Source: Staphylococcus saccharolyticus
Lineage (GTDB): Bacteria > Bacillota > Bacilli > Staphylococcales > Staphylococcaceae
Assembly (NCBI RefSeq): GCF_900458815.1
Contig: NZ_UHDZ01000001.1
Span: forward strand, 62,001 to 126,000
Direction: 5' to 3'
Length of the DNA stretch: 64,000 nt
Of this stretch, positions 40,336-50,748 are shown in pieces (position 1 is the stretch's first letter; each line of letters opens with the position of its first letter). A program made the translations under genes and the position numbers. Below the pieces are notes generated by a model. It did not search any database and was not told the DNA's origin. It was given only the letters and a program-made list of their open reading frames with translations.

Positions 40336-42735
40336 ATGTTAATTAAATTACGAAAATGTACAAAGTTATGTATCATTATTCTTTTCTCAGTATACATGAG
40401 TTGTATTAATGCTAATTTAAGCAAGGCAGCTGAAAATCAAGTGAGAACAACTCAAAATCTTGACTATCAACAACTCAAACAACTATGGAAGTCTGTGAAT
40501 TATGGATATGAGTATTATGACGGCAATGATAAATCAATGAAAAAGCAATATGATTATATTGAACAAGATGCTAAAAGATTATTGGCAGAAATGGAAACAA
40601 GTCCTTCAAGATCTTATTTATGGAAAGGTGCTAAAGATATACAAAATAATTCTAGTCATATGACAAAAAGCTATCAGAATATTGAGCGAATTGCAGAAGC
40701 TATGAATCATCCGCAAACATCTTTAAATACAACAGAAAACAAGAAGAAAGTAAAGGATGCGATAGCGTGGATGCATGCGCATGTGTATGGTGTGAATTCT
40801 GAAGAGAATATGAAACGATTGACTTCAAATCAAAAAGAAGCAGGTTCTAATAAAAAGACCACTTTGAAATGGTGGGATTTTGAAATAGGCTCACCGGAGG
40901 CTTTAACAGATACTCTCATATTAATGGACAAAGACTTTACATTTAAAGAAAAGAAAAAATATATTGCGCCTATTAACAAATACGTACCGAAAAGTAATGA
41001 AGTCTTAGCTTCTGTAGGTAAACCTGAAAAAGCAAAAGGGAGTAATCTTGTAGATATTTCTAAAGTGAAATTGACTGAAAGTTTAATTGAAGAAGATAAA
41101 AATATGATGAAATCTTCTGTAGATTCTTTTAATAAAGTCTTTGATTATGTTCAAGATTATGCGACAGGTAAGGAACGAAATGGTTTCTTCCGAGATGGCT
41201 CATATATCGATCATCAAGATGTTCCTTATACAGGGGCATATGGTGTAGTTTTATTAGAAGGCATTTCTCAAATGTTACCTATCGTATACGCGACACCTTT
41301 TGATGTGAACAATGAACAGCTACAGGTGTTAGATTATTGGATAGATGAAGCGTTTATGCCACTGATTCATAAAGGCGAATTCATGGATTTTGTAAGAGGT
41401 AGAGCAATTAGTCGTGAAAATGAAACAAGTCATTCAACGGCCACAACGGTTATGAAATCATTATTAAGAATGAGTGATGTTATGCATGATCAAACCTTAA
41501 AAAACAAATATAAGCAATATGTTAAAACGTCAGTTTTATCAGATGATAGCTATCATCCAAATGATCATTTGAAATCTTATGCAGATATACATAATATGAA
41601 AAAATTAATAGAAGATAGTTCGATTACTACTAAAAATAAACCGCAACAATTAAAAATTTATGACGAAATGAAGCGTGTTGTTTATCATAATTCAAATTTA
41701 AACTATACATTTGGACTTAGCTTAACATCTAATAAAGTGGCTCGTTACGAGTCGATTAATAACGAAAATTTAAAAGGTTGGCATACGGGTGCAGGCATGT
41801 ATTATTTATATAATAATGACGTTAAACATTATCGTGATGACTTTTGGGCAACATCTAATATGCATTATTTAGCAGGGACAACAACATTAAATGATGAACC
41901 AACCGGAAATAAAAAAAGTGAAAAAACGTTTGTAGGTGGAACAAAGTATAACGATAAGTTCGCTAGTATTGGAATGGACTTTGAAAACCAACAGCATACA
42001 TTAACCGCAAACAAATCATGGTTTATATTAGACGACAAAATTGTTTTTATGGGTAGTGGTATTGTGAATAAAGATAAAGTCCATGACGCCAATACAACTA
42101 TTGAGAATCGTAAAGCAAATGGGTACACACTATTTCACAATAATCATCCACTAGATAATGCTAAAAATAAAGCAACAACGTCAATCTTTTTAGAAGCAAA
42201 GGATACTCAAAATAATATTGGATATCGTTTTTTAGACGCACCTAAATTGACTATAAGCAAAAATGAACGTTCCGGTATGTGGAAAGATATTAATGAGAGT
42301 CAAAGTAAAGATGAACATAAAAATACGTATTATGAAATTGTGCAACCCCACTCAAATACAAACAACACATATGCGTATGTTTTGTATCCAGGAATAGCTC
42401 AATCGGAATTTAAAAATAAAAAAGATGATATTAGTATCATAAAACAAGACGAACAATTCCATGTTGTTAAAGATAACGTGAATCATGTATGGGGCATTGT
42501 GAATTATGCCAATGAACCTCAAACGTTTGAGATAGATGGAAATAAAGTTGAAATCAAAGGTAAAGGCATGTTTATGATTAAAAAGAATAACGACGGCATA
42601 TTAGAAGGTACGTACAACAACCCTGAAGTATCTCATTCGGCCATTGATTTAAAATCTAAAATAAGTATTAAAGGTTATAATATTTTGACTAAAGACGTTC
42701 CAAACCAAGATACACATTTTGAATTAAAAAAATAG
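40336..42735 (+). CDS. hysA: Hyaluronate lyase (polysaccharide lyase family 8), secreted
   Basis: A 799-aa enzyme, the usual size for staphylococcal HysA. A signal peptide spans residues 1-31 (KLCIIILFSVYMSCINAN, cleavage near SKAAE). An alpha/alpha toroid follows with the catalytic Asn in RENETSHSTAT, and then GWHTGAGMYYLYNNDVKHY, which carries the catalytic His and Tyr region, followed by FWATSNMHYLAGTT and beta-sandwich domains. It cleaves hyaluronan outside the cell by beta-elimination and acts as a spreading factor. AAGGAG (40322-40327) supports the start. Intact, unlike most large genes in this window. Confidence 0.92.
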   Translation: MLIKLRKCTKLCIIILFSVYMSCINANLSKAAENQVRTTQNLDYQQLKQLWKSVNYGYEYYDGNDKSMKKQYDYIEQDAKRLLAEMETSPSRSYLWKGAKDIQNNSSHMTKSYQNIERIAEAMNHPQTSLNTTENKKKVKDAIAWMHAHVYGVNSEENMKRLTSNQKEAGSNKKTTLKWWDFEIGSPEALTDTLILMDKDFTFKEKKKYIAPINKYVPKSNEVLASVGKPEKAKGSNLVDISKVKLTESLIEEDKNMMKSSVDSFNKVFDYVQDYATGKERNGFFRDGSYIDHQDVPYTGAYGVVLLEGISQMLPIVYATPFDVNNEQLQVLDYWIDEAFMPLIHKGEFMDFVRGRAISRENETSHSTATTVMKSLLRMSDVMHDQTLKNKYKQYVKTSVLSDDSYHPNDHLKSYADIHNMKKLIEDSSITTKNKPQQLKIYDEMKRVVYHNSNLNYTFGLSLTSNKVARYESINNENLKGWHTGAGMYYLYNNDVKHYRDDFWATSNMHYLAGTTTLNDEPTGNKKSEKTFVGGTKYNDKFASIGMDFENQQHTLTANKSWFILDDKIVFMGSGIVNKDKVHDANTTIENRKANGYTLFHNNHPLDNAKNKATTSIFLEAKDTQNNIGYRFLDAPKLTISKNERSGMWKDINESQSKDEHKNTYYEIVQPHSNTNNTYAYVLYPGIAQSEFKNKKDDISIIKQDEQFHVVKDNVNHVWGIVNYANEPQTFEIDGNKVEIKGKGMFMIKKNNDGILEGTYNNPEVSHSAIDLKSKISIKGYNILTKDVPNQDTHFELKK

Positions 42736-42775
42736 ATTTGATATTATCCCACTTTATCCATTCAGAAAATGCACT

Positions 42776-42814
42776 AAAAAGGCTAGAACACTCATAAAAA
42801 TGGGTGTCCTAGCC
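42776..42814 (-). terminator. Terminator of the minus-strand zinc-related operon
   Basis: GGCTAG-A-ACAC / GTGT-C-CTAGCC form a long stem (42781-42814). On the minus strand it is followed by TTTTT (plus-strand AAAAA, 42776-42780), so it ends transcription from the 45057-43079 genes. It may also stop the hysA transcript. Confidence 0.75.
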
Positions 42815-43078
42815 ACAAGACAAAATAAGTATGAAAATACAATAATAGATACATTGAGCATCACATTGCACTTCTAAGGTAATTTAACAATAAAAAAATT
42901 TAATTGTCAATGGAATATAAAATTCTTTATTTAAAATTAATAATATTAATAAAATGTATATTAAGTATTTATTAATATTTTAATTACCTGTATTTAAGAA
43001 TTAAGTTCTTATAATTATTTTTTGAAAATTCACTAAATATTTGCAATATAATTTATCTGTATCGAGTTTTCAAGCTAA

Positions 43079-43709
43079 TTAAAGTTTGAGCTCAATATGA
43101 GTCAAATCTTTACCAATGACTATTAGATATAATGGAACATCTGAGTTCATGTAAATAGGTGATAACTCGATTTCACCTTGTGTATACTGAACTAAATAGA
43201 TATGCTCAGCATTGGTAAAATGGACAAATCTTTTAACACGATATACATTTTGAGGCAGTTGGTCTAATGTATCAATAAATGATTCTTTCGTTTCTAATTT
43301 TGGCATATCAATGAAACGATGTTCAATCCTGCCATGTAAAGTCCCTCTATTTTTCGTTACTATATTTTTCACTTCAAGCAAAGATTTTAAAGATAATTCA
43401 CCATATTGTCCCACTTGAATATTTGCATCACCATTTATTCTCTCAAGTTTGCTTAATAGGCGAGCAGTATCTTCCACGTTAGTTAAATCCATTTTATTGA
43501 TAAATAATGTAGAACAATGACTTAACTGTTCAAAAAATAACGTTTGTATATCTTGTGGGTAGGAGTCAATATGTTGATACATTTGAGCAACAATCAGGCC
43601 AATTATACTTCTAATTGTCGTAATAGGAGCGAGTACAGGTGTCAAACAAGCATCGACAACTGCTAAAGGTTCCGCTCCCTAAGAAGCCACCAATGATAAT
43701 AATTTCCAT
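43079..43709 (-). pseudogene. COG0523/CobW-family GTPase (metallochaperone), internal deletion
   Basis: The start (ATG 43707-43709) reads MEIIIIGGFLGSG, the beginning of a P-loop, and then jumps directly into EPLAVVDACLTPVLAP in a shifted frame. Everything between the P-loop Lys and the GE motif, normally some 70-90 residues, is missing. The rest has the G4 motif FINKMDLT and a CobW C-terminal domain. COG0523 GTPases deliver zinc or other metals to apo-proteins and many are Zur-regulated. The flanking operon starts with a Zur-like box, which supports a zinc role. Without the GKT and Walker B regions the protein cannot bind GTP. Confidence 0.78.
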
Positions 43710-43743
43710 AATATAACTCCTAACTGTGAAAGAGATGTGATAC

Positions 43744-45050
43744 CTAAGTCATAGTACCTAGTAAAATGATACAACAAGTGGACGTGACCATTTGTCTAAT
43801 GATTAATTTCAATCCTTCTAGCCATCCCAATTGACGAATGATCATGGTCATAATGACTGAACATACTGTAAATGTTGAACTCAAGAATACAAGTAACCAT
43901 ACGGTTAAACTTTGAATGAATAAGCTTCCATTCATGTTAAACAACAACATGTCATCTTTACGTATGATTGAAAATAAAATGCCTGGAGATAGCTGTGTAG
44001 GTATATCTAGTAACTAGTAAGGGTGTAAATATTTTAGATAATAATTCTAAAATCAGTGTCAGAGATAAAATACTTACTACGAGACATATACCTATAAAAA
44101 TTGGTAAGGCTTGTAATGTAAACATTTGTATACTTCCCCACATCTTCTTGAGCAACAAATGTAATGGTGGTCATTGTATTTGTTGTGATTGTCTTAACGA
44201 CCGTCGTGCATTCATTAGAGAATCACGTTTTACCCATAATTTGTTATGAATTAAACCACCAATGAACACCATGATTAAATAAGGTAGAAATAACCATGAA
44301 CGATGTGTAGCATTGAATATAGATAATGTGGCACCGATTTGATAGCTACACGATGTACCAAAGCTAATCAAACTCACACATTGAACTTTCGTGCACAATT
44401 TACATTGATGACCTGCTTGAAACACTGCCGCTGCATTGCAACCAAATCCCTTTAATAGTGGTACAATATCAGAACCTCTGAGACCAAGATGCATCATCGT
44501 TGGTTCAATAGACCATACAATATATTGCTTAAGATGACTTAAGTCTATCAATGCGGTGGATAAACTAATCATAATGACAACGGGTAATGCCCATACAAAG
44601 GAGTAAGTTCCTAAAGAAATGTCACCATAGTCATCAAAAAGTATGTGTTGTAACCATCCATTTTGAAATACATAAGATTGTGAAAGTAGCGCAATCCATC
44701 GTGAAACATAATGTTGCTGTAACCAATCTGAAATATGATAGGACACATAAATAGGTAGGGCGAACATGAATATGATGAGTAACCAGCTATAGAACATATC
44801 CAAGGATCGAGGTCGCAAGGCTTTACTTTCTGATATAAATAATTGTAGTTTTTCAATGATTTCTGAACTGAGAAGTGGTGATGATGGTGTGTAGCTTCCT
44901 TAAGAGAAATATCTAAATGATGCTTCACGATATAATTTCTTAACAAATATTGTTGGTTGGTAGTTAATTTCTTATAACCGACAATTGAGATGTAATGTGT
45001 ATCATTTGGTATAGGAGACCACTGCCCGGTGTGTATATTGAATGTTATAT

Positions 45051-45057
<7 letters not shown>
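43744..45057 (-). pseudogene. FeoB-like membrane permease lacking the G domain, His-rich N-terminus, broken
   Basis: Joining frames gives about 435 residues: a soluble N-terminal part of about 80 residues containing HHHHH (near residue 60), then Gate-type helices. GFGCNAAAVF corresponds to the FeoB GCNVPAI motif and SLISFGTSCSYQIG to the second gate (PFMSCSARLP). It is a FeoB/nucleoside-recognition core without the GTPase. It overlaps the 3' end of the upstream flavoprotein gene and precedes the COG0523 gene. Breaks: frame change near 44820, TGA at 44171-44173 where TGG fits, and a shift near 44000. Substrate by context zinc or another divalent metal, by inference. Confidence 0.7.
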
Positions 45058-46177
<1,120 letters not shown>

Positions 46178-46185
46178 TTAAGCGC

Positions 46186-46212
46186 TTTAAATCGAAATTA
46201 TTACGATTTAAA
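46186..46212 (-). promoter_or_regulatory. Zur box upstream of the flavoprotein/FeoB-like/COG0523 operon
   Basis: Perfect arms TTTAAATCG (46186-46194) and CGATTTAAA (46204-46212) around a 9-base centre AAATTATTA. This matches the Gram-positive Zur consensus TAAATCGTAAT-N-ATTACGATTTA and the two other boxes in this window. It lies 33 bases before the flavoprotein start, in promoter position. Confidence 0.8.
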
Positions 46213-46381
46213 AGTATACCTATATTTTATGTCATTTTCAAATATAAAATTAAAAAGATGGTGTTTATCGAGGTATTTTTTACAAGTCATTCCTTTTATG
46301 CATCTTAATTATATTGAGCATAAATGATTCATAATCGATAACTTTTGTTTTTTTCAGACTTTTTGAGTTTATATATAACTG

Positions 46382-46433
46382 TTGACAATTATAAAAATTA
46401 ATGCAAATATTAAAGCGTAATAATTTCGATTTA
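46382..46433 (+). promoter_or_regulatory. Promoter and Zur box of the zinc-binding lipoprotein gene
   Basis: TTGACA (46382-46387) with AATATT 18 bases on as a -10. Directly after it is a Zur-like palindrome TTAAAGCG (46410-46417) / CGATTTA (46427-46433), which overlaps the transcription start and ends at the ribosome site AGGAGATG. One mismatch in the left arm relative to the box at 46186. Confidence 0.75.
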
Positions 46434-46445
46434 GGAGATGTACAC

Positions 46446-47402
46446 ATGTATAAAAAAGGTTTCATTTTATTATTTGTAGCGATTTTAACTTTATCACTGG
46501 CAGCTTGTGGTAAAAGTGATAGTGATCAATCGTCAAATCATAAGGGTAAATTAGAAATTAAAACGACAGTGTATCCGTTAAAATCATTTGTGCAACAAAT
46601 TGGCGGTAAACATGTTGATGTTAAATCTGTTTATCCAAATGGTGTCGATCCACATACATATGATCCGAGTCAAAAACAAATGGTAGATATTGGCAAATCA
46701 GATTTATTCTTATATACAGGTGATAACTTAGATCCTGTGGCTAAGAAAATCGCTAAAGCAATCAATGATAAAGACAAAACATTATCATTAGAATCATCTT
46801 TAGATAAGAAAGATTTATTGAAAGGTGAAGAAGATGAGCATGAGCACGAATATGGTGAAGAACATGAACATCATCACCATGGTAAATATGATCCACACAT
46901 TTGGTTAGATTCAGTCGTCAGCCAAAAATTTGCTAAAGCAATTAGAGATGAGTTAGTAAAAAAAGATAGTAAACATCAATCTTACTACGAAGATAGCTAC
47001 AAAAAATTAGTGAAAGAGTTAAAAGGCTTAGATAAAGACATGAAACAAGCAGTGAAAGGTAATGAAGGTAAAACGGTATATATTTCACATGATTCTATTG
47101 GTTATTTAGCAGATCGTTATAACTTTAAACAAGAAGGCATTGAAAATATGAATGCTGAAGAACCCAGCCAAAAAGATTTAACAAATATTGTTAAACAGAT
47201 TAAAGAAGATAAAGTGAAAAATATCTTAGCAGAAGAAAATGTCTCTAATAAAATTGCAGATACGGTGAGAAAAGAGACAAATGCGAAAATAATCAAGTTC
47301 TATAATATGGGCTCACATACTAAGCAACAAGATAAAAATACTTACCAATCATTCATGAAAGAAAATATCAAAGCAATCGAAAAGGCACTTGAAAACGAAT
47401 AA
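46446..47402 (+). CDS. Zinc ABC transporter substrate-binding lipoprotein (ZnuA/AdcA-like)
   Basis: A 318-aa cluster A-I (ZnuA-type) binding lipoprotein. The signal peptide ends in a lipobox LAACGKS (Cys near residue 21). VYPNGVDPHTYDPS holds the first metal His, a His/Glu-rich loop (EHEHEYGEEHEHHHHGKYDP) the zinc-collecting loop, HIWLD the second His, and YISHDSIGYLADRY the third. It lacks the C-terminal ZinT domain of the longer AdcA proteins. No permease or ATPase gene is adjacent, so it must work with components elsewhere. ATG 46446 after AGGAGATG. Intact, with a Zur-like operator. Confidence 0.87.
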   Translation: MYKKGFILLFVAILTLSLAACGKSDSDQSSNHKGKLEIKTTVYPLKSFVQQIGGKHVDVKSVYPNGVDPHTYDPSQKQMVDIGKSDLFLYTGDNLDPVAKKIAKAINDKDKTLSLESSLDKKDLLKGEEDEHEHEYGEEHEHHHHGKYDPHIWLDSVVSQKFAKAIRDELVKKDSKHQSYYEDSYKKLVKELKGLDKDMKQAVKGNEGKTVYISHDSIGYLADRYNFKQEGIENMNAEEPSQKDLTNIVKQIKEDKVKNILAEENVSNKIADTVRKETNAKIIKFYNMGSHTKQQDKNTYQSFMKENIKAIEKALENE

Positions 47403-47468
47403 TAAGCAATGCGATATGTGAATGAGAGGAATAGCTACTAAGGGTACTTGTTACAGCATGTTTTATCT

Positions 47469-47516
47469 AAACAAAGAAGGCAGTTTCTAAAACATAGAAA
47501 TTGCCTTCTTTGTTAT
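47469..47516. terminator. Bidirectional terminator between the converging lipoprotein and YeiH genes
   Basis: AACAAAGAAGGCA...TGCCTTCTTTGTT with inner pairing TTTCTA/TAGAAA, followed by ATTTTA on the plus strand and preceded by A/T-rich sequence giving U residues on the other. Confidence 0.8.
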
Positions 47517-47552
47517 TTTAAAATCTTTGAGTAGTTCATAATTAATAGTACT

Positions 47553-48548
47553 TTAACTATAAAATGCATAAATAATTAAGAAAGTGATCGTAGATAAACA
47601 TATAGGTGTGAATATAATAACAATTAATGGTTTGAACGCTCGAGATAATACATCTTTTATAGCAACGTTCAAGCCTAATGCTACCATGGCCATTAGTATA
47701 CATATCGTCGTTATAATATTTAATACATACATTACCATATGAGGAATATGAATAAATGTATTTGCACATGCTATAATAATGAAACCAATTAAAAAGTAAG
47801 GCACATCAATGCGTTGTTTACTAGTATTTGAAGCATTTTTATAGTTAATCATCATCATCAGAATAATACTTAGAGGAATAAGTAGGAATACACGACCTAA
47901 CTTTCCTAATAAAGCGAGTTTCATCGCTTCTGAGCCGCCGACGCCTGCAGTTAAAACGACATGCGCAATTTCATGGAGACTGACACCTGTCCAGGCACCA
48001 TATGTTGAAGCGGGAAGTTTAAAGATTGTTTCAATAGCTGTATAAATAAGAGCGAAGCCTGTTCCCACTATTGCAATTATACCGACACTTATCGCAGTAT
48101 CTTTTTCCTTAGATTTTAGAATTGGAGCTGTTGCCCCAATTGCTGCAGCGCCACATATCCCAGTACCAATACCTAATAGTAAGGTAATACCGGTATCTCC
48201 TTTAATCAATTGATTGAACATGATTGTCACACTTATCGCAAAGATGGCAACTCCAATATCAATTAATAATAGTTTCCAACCTTTACCTAAAACATCGTTC
48301 ATATTAAGTTTTAAACCATATAAAATAATCGCAAATTTTAGTAAACGCTTTGAAGTGAATGTAATTCCTGAACGAGCCTCTTCTGGGTAACCAAAAATTT
48401 GACGGTAAATCATTGCTAAAATAATGGCAATTGATAATGCACCAAAAGTACTTAAAATTGGAAGCTTGGCGAGTAACAAGCTAATTGTTGCAATCATACA
48501 TGTAAAAAGTAGTCCTTTAGTGAAACGTATTTGTGCGGTCGATTTCAT
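47553..48548 (-). CDS. YeiH-family putative sulfate exporter (UPF0324)
   Basis: A 331-aa protein with about ten helices. GIGTGICGAAAIGATAPILK near the middle and TGVSLHEIAHVVLTAG are characteristic of the YeiH/UPF0324 family. ATG 48546-48548 follows TGAGGTG and is preferred over upstream 48581. It is divergent from a LysR regulator, the usual arrangement for YeiH (with YeiE/CysL-type LysR), so sulfur-compound export under LysR control is likely. Intact. Confidence 0.85.
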   Translation of the reverse strand: MKSTAQIRFTKGLLFTCMIATISLLLAKLPILSTFGALSIAIILAMIYRQIFGYPEEARSGITFTSKRLLKFAIILYGLKLNMNDVLGKGWKLLLIDIGVAIFAISVTIMFNQLIKGDTGITLLLGIGTGICGAAAIGATAPILKSKEKDTAISVGIIAIVGTGFALIYTAIETIFKLPASTYGAWTGVSLHEIAHVVLTAGVGGSEAMKLALLGKLGRVFLLIPLSIILMMMINYKNASNTSKQRIDVPYFLIGFIIIACANTFIHIPHMVMYVLNIITTICILMAMVALGLNVAIKDVLSRAFKPLIVIIFTPICLSTITFLIIYAFYS

Positions 48549-48669
48549 ATTTATATACACCTCAGTATAAAATTTTAGCATTGCGTTGTTATAACATTAA
48601 ATAAATATAAAGTATAATGGTTATAACGAAAAAAATATGACTGCGAATTGCAATAAAGGAATGAAGACT

Positions 48670-49503
48670 ATGGATCCATACAAGGTTTTAATTGAAGTAG
48701 TGAAGACAGAAAGTTTTACGAAAGCAGCAGGAAATCTCTACACATCTCAACCTTCAGTGAGTCGAGATATTAAGCGTTTAGAAACGAAGTATGATGTTAA
48801 GATTTTCGAATTTAAATCACCTTATTTAAGTTTAACTAGTGAAGGAGAAAAGTTACTTCAATATGCATTACAACGTGAGAGTATTGAACAAGCATTATGG
48901 CAAAACTTGAAGGTAGGATCACAAATTATTGCAGGCACACTTACATTAGGAAGTAGTTATACTTATGGAGAATATTTACTATCAAATCAATTGACGAAAC
49001 TTACGCAATTATATCCTGATTTACATATACATTTACGTATTAATAATTCAGACACTGTTATCAATGATATCAAACATAATATTATCGATATAGGTATTGT
49101 AGAAAAGGAAATTCGGGATAATGCAGTTGAATGTCAGAAAATTAAAGAAGATGAAATGGTCTGTATTTATAAAAAGTCCATAGAACCTAAAATGGATGTG
49201 TGTTTTGTCAGAGAAAAAGGTTCTGGAACACGGTTCTATCAAGAAGTAGGTTTGTCTCAATTAAACTACAATCCATATCTTATTGAAATCAACAATATTA
49301 AAGTGATTAAACAAATGACACAAGCTGGCAATGGTTTCACGATTATCTCTAAATCTGCAATTCAACAGGAAGATTATGAGACATTGGTTGTGAAACCATT
49401 AAACGTTTATCGAAACTATTATCTAGTTAAATATATCGATAAATATGTTGATAAAAATATTGATATAGTTATTCAGACCGTCTTGACTGATGAAATAGGT
49501 TAG
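48670..49503 (+). CDS. LysR-type transcriptional regulator (YeiE/CysL-like)
   Basis: A 277-aa regulator. The winged helix-turn-helix is residues 1-60 (FTKAAGNLYTSQPSVSRDIKRLE), followed by a periplasmic-binding-type effector domain (GTLTLGSSYTYGEYLL). ATG 48670 has AAAGGA nine bases upstream; ATG 48661 and 48637 are in frame alternatives. Divergent from the YeiH gene, which it presumably controls from the 48549-48669 region. Intact. Confidence 0.85.
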   Translation: MDPYKVLIEVVKTESFTKAAGNLYTSQPSVSRDIKRLETKYDVKIFEFKSPYLSLTSEGEKLLQYALQRESIEQALWQNLKVGSQIIAGTLTLGSSYTYGEYLLSNQLTKLTQLYPDLHIHLRINNSDTVINDIKHNIIDIGIVEKEIRDNAVECQKIKEDEMVCIYKKSIEPKMDVCFVREKGSGTRFYQEVGLSQLNYNPYLIEINNIKVIKQMTQAGNGFTIISKSAIQQEDYETLVVKPLNVYRNYYLVKYIDKYVDKNIDIVIQTVLTDEIG

Positions 49504-49749
49504 GTGAAGCTAATCAAATATGTTAAATTTTATATATTGTTTAAATATATATATTGTATATATTTTATAATTAATTTATAATAAAATTTGATTTAATTGT
49601 GAACATTTATATGTGTATAAACCAATTCATTGAAATTATGTTAGTGTAAATTTGGAAGTTGAAGTTATCGTTCATTCAGTGCGAATTAGCTTTAATTTTT
49701 ACCTTGAGAATTAGCGTTGCTAAATAAATGGGAAAGGGGGAAACAGAGT

Positions 49750-50667
49750 GTGAAGACGCTAATAATTAAAGAGATGGGGACGGTGATTCGTTTAACAATA
49801 GAAAGTAATCAATCAGATGAATTACTAAAAGAAGCCGAACAGAAAATCTATACATGGGAACGTCAATTTAGCGCTAATGATTCTGCATCAGATTTAATGT
49901 CTATCAATCAACACGCCGGAAAGTTACCTGTAAAGGTAATTCCAGAGATATTTAAGATAATCCGCTACAGTTATGATGTTACGCTATCATCGAAGGCGAA
50001 GATGAATATTTTGATAGGACCATTAGTTAAATTATGGAAAATTGGTTTTAAAAATGCACGCAAACCTACAGAAAAAGAAATTCAACAAACATTTACCTTA
50101 ACGAATCCTTGTAATCTAGTACTATATCCAGAGACTCATGAGGTATATTTAACGCAATCAGGTATGAAGATTGATCTGGGGGCTATTGTGAAAGGTTACT
50201 TTGCCGATCAATTGCAACAATTCTTTATGAATCAAGGTGTTACTGCAGCTATCATCGATTTAGGCGGTAACGTAATAAAGATAGGTAGACAGCCTGAAAC
50301 GTCAGAGTGTTGGCATGTAGGTGTTCGTAATCCTTTTCATAAAGATGATGATCCGCTTATAGTATTAAATATTAATCATCAATCTGTCGTAACCTCAGGT
50401 ATTTATGAACGATATTTTATAGAAAATTATCAGTTGTATCATCATATATTAGATTCTAGAACAGGCTATCCAGTAGACAATGACATTGCTAGCGTAACGA
50501 TTGTATCTGATCATGCGATTGATGGTGAAATTTGGACAACGATTTGTAGTTTTGGTCAAGCACGACAAAATATTGAAGTATTAAACCAGATTGAAGGTGT
50601 CGAAGGCTTAATTATAAGAAGGAACCAAGATATGCTGATGACGTCTAAAATGCAAATATATTTATAA
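49750..50667 (+). CDS. apbE: FAD:protein FMN transferase (ApbE family)
   Basis: A 305-aa flavin transferase with KIDLGAIVKGYFAD near residue 145, AAIIDLGGNVIKIG, HHILDSRTGYPV and the metal-binding DHAIDGEIWTT segment. ApbE attaches FMN to a Thr/Ser of FMN-bind domains. The next gene carries exactly such a domain with the acceptor motif SGATVTS, so the pair is functionally matched. GTG 49750 after AAGGGGG is the likely start. No lipobox is present, so a cytoplasmic form as in other Firmicutes with soluble targets. Intact. Confidence 0.86.
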   Translation: MKTLIIKEMGTVIRLTIESNQSDELLKEAEQKIYTWERQFSANDSASDLMSINQHAGKLPVKVIPEIFKIIRYSYDVTLSSKAKMNILIGPLVKLWKIGFKNARKPTEKEIQQTFTLTNPCNLVLYPETHEVYLTQSGMKIDLGAIVKGYFADQLQQFFMNQGVTAAIIDLGGNVIKIGRQPETSECWHVGVRNPFHKDDDPLIVLNINHQSVVTSGIYERYFIENYQLYHHILDSRTGYPVDNDIASVTIVSDHAIDGEIWTTICSFGQARQNIEVLNQIEGVEGLIIRRNQDMLMTSKMQIYL

Positions 50668-50748
50668 ACTGTGGATTCATACTCTATACGAGTATTTTAT
50701 TTTTAATTATTTATGTGAATTATTTCACAAATAATAGGAGGATTTGCT

